NCBI GenBank assembly: GCA_950295325.1
Contig: OX485803.1
Span: 1,424,001 to 1,488,000, forward strand
Source: Polytrichum commune
Taxonomy: Eukaryota > Streptophyta > Polytrichopsida > Polytrichales > Polytrichaceae
Length of the DNA stretch: 64,000 nucleotides
Direction of reading: 5' to 3'
Positions 58,139 through 64,000 of this stretch are shown here, piece after piece (the first letter of the stretch is position 1; every line of letters begins with the position of its first letter). Below the pieces are notes generated by a model. That model made no database searches. It was not told where the DNA came from and saw only the letters and a program-made list of their open reading frames with translations. Position numbers and translations under genes: made by a program.

Positions 58139-60574
58139 ATGTTCACTAACGCGGAGCGGCAGAAGGAGCGCACTGGAAAATACGGAACCGCTCGGGATCA
58201 ATACTTGCAGGCAAGCTTCCCGGACTCTGTTTTTCTGCCTCACTTCCTTTTTGATATCTGTGGGGCATCTGTAATGCTGCATTTTGAGGGTCTGGTGGTT
58301 CCAAGATCTTTGTAGGAAGAATCATGATCTATTTTATGGCAGGTAGATCATCGACCTTGATGACTCTGTCGGCTTTTTAATAGTATAATAGTCAAATGGT
58401 GTCTACCTCGATCTTAAAGAGTATTGTGTATGCGGTTTCTATGATGCAATTATGGTCCATCCTGCATAATCTTTGATTATTTTGGCAATTGTGGATTGGT
58501 GGATATGAGTAGGTGGCGAATTTGCTGGATTCTGCTTCTCTTGCCTCAGTTCTTATGATCGATGTCTGTGGAGCATCTACTTTGCTCCATTTTTAGGTCA
58601 CGCTGATTCTACATGATAAGGCACTTTGTGATTGGATTGTACTATGGTGGACGGTGATCGCATTGCTTGGTTTGTTGCGGTATAAGCCTCAGAAGGTTTA
58701 TATTCTGTTCATATTCTTATGAATGATGGCTGTGGAGCATCTACTTTGCTCTATTTTTGGGTTAAGCTGATTCTACATGATAAGGGACTATGTGATTAGA
58801 TTGAGCTATGATGGACTGGTGATCGCGTTGCGTGACTTGTTGAGTTTTAAACATTAGAAGGTTTATATCCTTTTTTATCCTGGTCGATAGAGTCCTCAAA
58901 ATGCGATGTCATGGAGAGACTATGGGAACTGCTGTTCGGGAGTATATTGCGGATGTGGGTCATGGTTTTCCTGTATGTTATGAGTTTGCATTTGTTTTCT
59001 TGGGTTAGCTGGGTGTGGCCTATCATTTTGTTGCTTGGGCTCACCTGGTGGTACCTAGTGGAAGGATTTGTTTAAGAATTGGTTGAATCTAATCATCAAA
59101 CTTCACAACATCGGAGCGCCTTCAGTTCAAGATATGACGAGCGATTGCTTTGGTTTATGATCAACAATTTCTGGAAGTCTCTTCCAAATTTAGTGTCTTC
59201 ATTAATCATGTGTGCGCGGCTGCAATGAACTTTCTGCATAAGTTTTTGTTAAACGAAAGGACTTTCTCTTTCTGGCTGGTGATCGTTTGCAACAAGGATC
59301 AATCAGTTCACTATGCAAAGTTGATGAGGGATATTTTGGGGTCCTGTGCAGGACTTAGTGACGGAGTTTCAGCAAACTGTCCATGAAGGTGTTGCCCTAT
59401 GCAAGTCATTTGATCTTTGGGTATCAATCTTTTGATTCTTATCAACGATGGAATTAGTAATCAGGAATGCACATATGATGTGATAGTGGACATGGAGAGT
59501 TGAGATTCTGATCAACCCCACCATTTGCTTAGAACTTGGGACTCTTGACTGGGTGCAGAAGCGAAGGAACAAGTAGTAGCACATTTGGCCAATTTTGCTT
59601 ATGACCCATTCAACTTCGAGCATCTTCGCACGGTATTCTCATCTATTCCTGGTTTTCACAAGATTCTTGAGAATTGTTCGACTGGAGGGACTGACAGGTT
59701 TTCATGGAGGGGATCTCCATTTTACTTACGTTGTGATTTTCCGGCATTGACAGCTGCATGTTCTGGATCTATTCCTGGACTGCTTGACAGAGCCCAACGA
59801 GAAGCTAGTTGAATTTGCATTAGGTGGGATATGTAATTGCGTTGCTGGTAAGGCTCTACCTCTCACCTTGCATTGGAGTAGCACTAAGTACTAATGTGAA
59901 TCTTCTCTTCACTTCACCTGTAGGTGAGATAGGATAACAAGTATCGTCAAACCATGGAATCTATATACTTCATGTGGTTAAGTATGATAACCATACGTAT
60001 ATTCTACGTTGCAGATCCGACCAATGCTTCCATAGTTGTGGAGAATGGTGGAATTCCTCTCATCGTCCCCTGCTTAATGAGCCCTGTGGAAAATACGGTA
60101 TCCACCTGATTCAATGTTGTTACCATCTGGTCTTTCGATTGATATACAGCTAGTAGGTATATTAACTAAAGTAATTATCTGTGTATGTACCACACTGCAT
60201 CATGCTAGATTACCATATTGATCTGTGGTTGGATTTTGTGCAGGTTTTATCTGCCATTGCAACGTTGTATTACCTCTGTACTCCTGCAACAAAGAAAGGT
60301 ACATTATGTTGCTAGATCTGGGGTTTGTTGTTTGAAGTAATTTTTCAACATCATAAGTTTATTCATAAGTTCAGATTGAAGTTCTGAACTTGTGTGTAGA
60401 AAGAGGTTGAAGTCTTTTGGAACTCACACTAGGTGGGGTATTGAAACTCTTGCAGACATTTTGACACCAGAAGTTTTGGAATGTATGCACAAGTACGCCA
60501 ATGCTGGAGCTGTGAATATAAAATTCAGCAACTTAGCACAGTCCTTTCTTGATGTACACTACACACAGAGATAA
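58139..60574 (+). CDS. ARMC7: ARMC7-like armadillo-repeat protein
   Basis: Seven exons, 177 residues: 58139-58210, 59352-59388, 59559-59632, 59754-59847, 60015-60097, 60244-60298 and 60456-60574. All exon phases fit. It begins [20 protein letters not shown], the conserved start of plant ARMC7 homologues. Further conserved blocks: [98 protein letters not shown]. The protein is mostly armadillo-type helices, without a signal peptide or membrane segment. Length agrees with the plant family. Its molecular role is poorly characterised, so none is asserted. Intron 1 (58211-59351) uses a GC donor (CAG|GCAAGC) and contains three diverged copies of a repeat. The other introns have GT donors. The gene appears intact. 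Confidence 0.93.
58219..58860 (+). repeat. triplicated segment in intron 1 of the ARMC7-like gene
   Basis: A CTGTGG(G/A)GCATCT(A/G) block followed by TTTGCTC(C/T)ATTTTTGGGT-like sequence occurs near 58259, 58566 and 58730. The last two copies (about 58528-58690 and 58700-58860; period 164 bp) also share TGATTCTACATGATAAGG, GTGATTGGATTG-like and GGTGATCGC(A/G)TTGC strings. The first copy begins 9 bp after the exon. Confidence 0.8.
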
Positions 60575-62084
60575 ATAGACTGCCACAACTGCACTTAACC
60601 TGGGCATTGTGCGGGCTTGTATAGGAAGTGAGGTCAATGTGAATTTGTGTAATCTCTGGCATTCACTTAGCCAAAAAGGGATCAAGACAACTAACCATGA
60701 TACAGGTAGTAGATAGGGTTTCAGAATTCAATTACATAGTATAGTGATAAAAACATTTGCTTGTCTGGATACAGTCCCATATTCTTAATTCCTATTTATC
60801 ATATGTTTGTTTGAATTACTTTTTGGAGGAACATGCAAAATGCAATTGGCTCTGTTCCAATGAGCTGTCAATTGTTGATATGCAATCAAGCAACATTTTG
60901 TGCTTTAGGCATGCAAGCTCCTCATGTGAAGTTGCGTATTTGAGTTGATACATGTGTCTGGATTCCTGTGCTTTTATGTACTCACTCATGCAAATAGACC
61001 TAGTCTCAGAATCCCTGGCACCTTGTATCAACTAAATGAAAGACATCATATTTATAGATATCAACCAAATCGAAGATATGGCATGAACTCGGTTCACATT
61101 GCATATTTAAACAGAAGGGACTATGTACAGCCCTGCCAAATCCAAAGATAACAAGAATTTCATGTCTTTGCCATCCAAAATGATGCAGAAGGTATTGCGT
61201 TATCACCTTCCATTGATATAAGCTGAGGGCATACAAGCAGATGAATGGACAAAAGCGAAATTCTCTTACAGGAGGATGTACAAGAAACATACTAGGTAGT
61301 CAGTCTGAACATATTTTCACCGGATGGATGGAAGAGAAAAGCCAATAATTACCAGCTGAAGAGCTTACTAGCCCAAGCTCCTAATTTATTCAAGACCTCT
61401 GCAACTTTAGATAAGTAGAAATTCATGTACAAAACTAGATAGAGCAATCTAGAACCTAAGTTAATCCCCACTCTTAAAGTAAGGCATGGGGGGAGCTATA
61501 GATGCGGTAGAGCTTTACTTGCATAGTGCTTTGTTCATATGTAGATTACACTTGTAGTCTCCTGACCCTTCGTGTCAAGATACCATGTCACCAATCACTT
61601 GGTTGTTCATCTACCCATCTAGAATATTTAACGTCACTTGAGACCTTTTGGTTCGAGCTACCTTAAACTCTTTGATTCCAACACTCCCACTTAGCTCAAC
61701 ATTAAAATACTCAAGCTACATTCATTCTAGGAAAATGAGTTCAATTAACTCCTACTCTATTTAAACATTGTGTCGTGTTGATACTATAGGTTGGAATTGA
61801 ATCACTAACTCTTAGAATTTCCTTGCAAACCTCAAACTTTTAGTGAATGTACCCACTACCATCATAATGGTTAGGCAATAAAAAAATATTTAACTAACAT
61901 TAGATTTTTGAATTAAAATGTGTATATATTAGTAGTAGATGACTAAATTTTATGGTTTAAAATAGTAAATAAGTACCCTTAATTCACCATTAAATTTAAT
62001 CAAAATTTAATTAAAAATAGTTATATAATACAATATGGAGAAAAGGCCCATATAAATTGTGAATATTTTCCAGTGCCTTGTGGA
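60575..62084. other. downstream flank, no further gene recognised
   Basis: Includes the 3' untranslated region of the ARMC7-like gene. Short ORFs at 60757-61290 are not supported by similarity. Confidence 0.4.
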
Positions 62085-62100
62085 TTGGGAGATCTCCCAA

Positions 62101-63719
62101 TGTTAGTACATAATATTTAAATGCACCAAAATAGGAAAAAAAAAAAAAAAACCAACGTCAGGCAATCCGACGTGAATTTGAGCCCGTTGGCCCTACCATG
62201 CTAAGAATCCCCTTGGTGCAGGGTGGGGTTTACTGTCTATCTTGCGGTGGGTGGGCTCTTGTTTTTAAAACTATATGAAATAAAATGAAGTAATAATACA
62301 TTACATTGATACCTATTTACTATTGGGGGGGGGGGGGGGGAGAGTATTGGTTCTTGTTTATTATCGAGTTTTCTCTTATTAAGTACTAGGTATGTGAGAT
62401 ATTTGATGGCTATTTGGTGGATGGTTTTCATTGTTTTTTTTTTGTAAGTGATGTGGGGATATGTAGGTTCACAAGGAGTTCTATGCTTCTTGTGTGAACA
62501 ACTCCCCTTACCCCTGCGATGATAACTATGAGGGGTCTAATATTCCAGCCATGTGCTCTTATTGCGTCTATTAACGGGTTGTATTTGTCTTCTTTTGTTT
62601 GTATGGCTTGGTCAAGGAATCCATCATGCGTAAAGGTGAATTCAATAATTTGGATGGTTAGGTCCGGTGTAGGTATTAGTGGACCATTTTGTACATATGC
62701 AATGCCTTGTGTGTAAATAATATTTGGTCTTAGTTTTGCGAGGCATTCACATCGTGTGATGTTGCATGTGCAACTTAGTATCCATGGCGGGATGGTGTTG
62801 TCTTGGTGGTTGCCATGTTGGTTACCGACCTTAATGAGTGTAAGATGTCTAGTGTATACATTTGATTTCAGTAGGTTGGTGAGTTGGTGGGCAACGACAT
62901 TGTGTCTTGCAATTCTTAGGCCTTTAAGAAATGTATTGTTGCATAGAGAGAGTAAGTGCGGCCAAGTATCTTTGTTGTTCATTTGGCATAGTGTGCAATT
63001 GGGGTTGGGGTGTGTGTGTGGCTAGAAGAGATTTTTTCTATGATTGCCCATGTATTGGGCGAATCAAAACTTGAAGAGTTGTGTGATTTGGGTGTCCGTA
63101 GTTTTTGGGGTTTTCCAAAAGTGGTTAGACAATTTGTGGTGAATTTTCTCATTGGAGAGCCAATTTTTTGCATATGTGAATTTATGGTTGCTTCTTTTGT
63201 GAGCCTATTGTGTTATGTTATAAATGTTTGTAGGTTCCTTATTATGCCTGTTAGGTTGGTGCTTGAGGGAGGTTTAGCTAATCTATATGGTATGGTGTGG
63301 GCTACATGTATGCGCGGTATGGGTGTTATGGTGCCTTTTGAGGTGCCATCAATTGCCAGTGAGTCGGCCATGTCATTTCTTTTAAAACATGTGTGAGCTC
63401 TAACTTTTTGGATTGTTATTTTGTGTCGGAACCATGCTATGTGTTGAACTATAGATGCTATTAGCAATTTGTCCGGGTGATTGTGTTGGGAGGATGGGCA
63501 TCTTACGTGGTTGTTGATGAGATAGATGCTACTTAGGCTATTCGTGAAGATATGTATGTCGTGATTAACTTCTTGTGTGTTGGCAAGTGCTAACCAAATA
63601 ACATATAGGTATGCTCTAAGAATGCAAAATGCACTAAATAATAGAATGGGGAGACCTTCCGGTTCACACTTAAAAGATATTTTGAAGGGTTTAAGGTGAG
63701 CAAATTTCATGGCATCATG
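62101..63719 (-). mobile_element. 5'-truncated LINE (non-LTR retrotransposon) with target duplication
   Basis: Read on the minus strand, the body carries the RNase H and C-terminal part of a LINE ORF2, then a 3' region with G16/poly(C). GGGAGATCTCCC occurs at both borders (62089-62100 and 63720-63731), consistent with a 12-bp target-site duplication. No reverse transcriptase is present upstream, as expected of 5' truncation during target-primed insertion. A poly(A) tail in the expected place was not found, so border placement is moderately certain. Confidence 0.7.
62237..63715 (-). pseudogene. LINE ORF2 fragment: RNase H and C-terminal domain
   Basis: From right to left: a type-I RNase H with DIHIFTNSLSSIYLINNHVR, SSQHNHPDKLLIASIVQH, KVRAHTCFKRNDMADSLA (63560-63350); the first catalytic position in F-T-D-S is Asn. 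A frameshifted linker follows (63173-62990). Then a 180-codon C-terminal block with KDTWPHLLSLCNNTFLKGLR, DNTIPPWILSCTCNITRCEC, QIIEFTFTHDGFLDQAIQTK and AGVRGVVHTRSIELL (62970-62450). Past a T-rich frameshift it ends with IHQIAIKYLTYLVLNKRKLD. Frameshifts and a lost catalytic residue show it is inactive. The ORF start at 63788 lies in flanking DNA. Confidence 0.82.
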
Positions 63720-64000
63720 GGGAGATCTCCCGTTGTGGCTCCAAAAGGTCAATATTGGAGAATCCACTAATATCACCTTCAAAGCCACACCGGGAGATTG
63801 GAAGATCTCCCGATATCATACCCAATGATGAACCACACAGTAAACATCACAATAACCTTCTTGATTGGTTCCTCATAACAAATTATCTCCACGATTGCTG
63901 AACAATGTTTAGATGTCAAGGAACTTGGATCCCTTCATTCCTACTTTTTCCCTTCCTTGGGATTTCTCTTGTCCTCATATACATTGTGTTCATTGAAGCT
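63720..64000. other. right edge with GGGAGAT/ATCTCCC inverted repeats
   Basis: Besides the palindrome at 63720-63731, CGGGAGAT (63791-63798) and ATCTCCCG (63805-63812) form a small hairpin with a 6-nt loop. The remainder to 64000 has no recognisable feature. Confidence 0.5.

Overview
The window is nuclear DNA of a land plant, most probably a moss or another bryophyte. The evidence is: spliceosomal introns; three plant-type genes (an NPG/TTC7-like TPR protein, a late-embryogenesis-abundant protein and an ARMC7-type armadillo protein); and a disease-resistance-like gene whose N-terminus is a protein kinase instead of a TIR or coiled-coil domain. The kinase-NBS-LRR ('PNL') architecture is known from mosses. 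The species assignment is inference. Gene density is low, base composition is mostly AT-rich, and much of the DNA is mobile-element debris.

Layout. 1-0.85 kb: remnant of a PIF/Harbinger transposase on the minus strand. 0.9-4.0 kb: short repeats present two or three times. 6.7-14.65 kb: a kinase-NBS-LRR gene broken by three in-frame stops and one frameshift, ending in about 31 tandem 48-residue LRR pairs that keep exact 144-bp register; decayed LRRs continue to about 15.4 kb. 16.7-17.7 kb: a pogo/Tigger-type DNA transposon. 19.2-20.1 kb: a GC-rich island. 20.2-22.0 kb: an element bounded by inverted repeats, holding a 78-bp hierarchical tandem repeat that is open in one frame. 23.5-26 kb: a degenerate tandem repeat, then a copia gag/protease pseudogene interrupted by a 410-bp hAT-like MITE with a perfect 8-bp target duplication. 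27.2 and 39.7 kb: two copies of a tRNA-like SINE. 28.4-32.2 kb, minus strand: intact NPG/TTC7-like gene. 41.2-41.9 kb: a second pogo/Tigger element. 43.0-44.2 kb: a MITE and a dispersed repeat whose partner lies inverted at 53.2 kb. 48.6-51.8 kb, minus strand: intact LEA gene. 52.5 and 57.4 kb: two long fold-back sequences. 55.3-56.25 kb: dead Tc1-like transposase. 58.1-60.6 kb, plus strand: intact ARMC7-like gene. 62.1-63.7 kb, minus strand: 5'-truncated LINE with a likely 12-bp palindromic target duplication.

The three intact genes look like unrelated cell functions: membrane PI4-kinase scaffolding, desiccation protection and a small armadillo protein. Nothing suggests that they act together. 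What unites the window is a mutational style: segmental tandem duplication recurs in the LRR array, in the minisatellite and in introns of all three intact genes.
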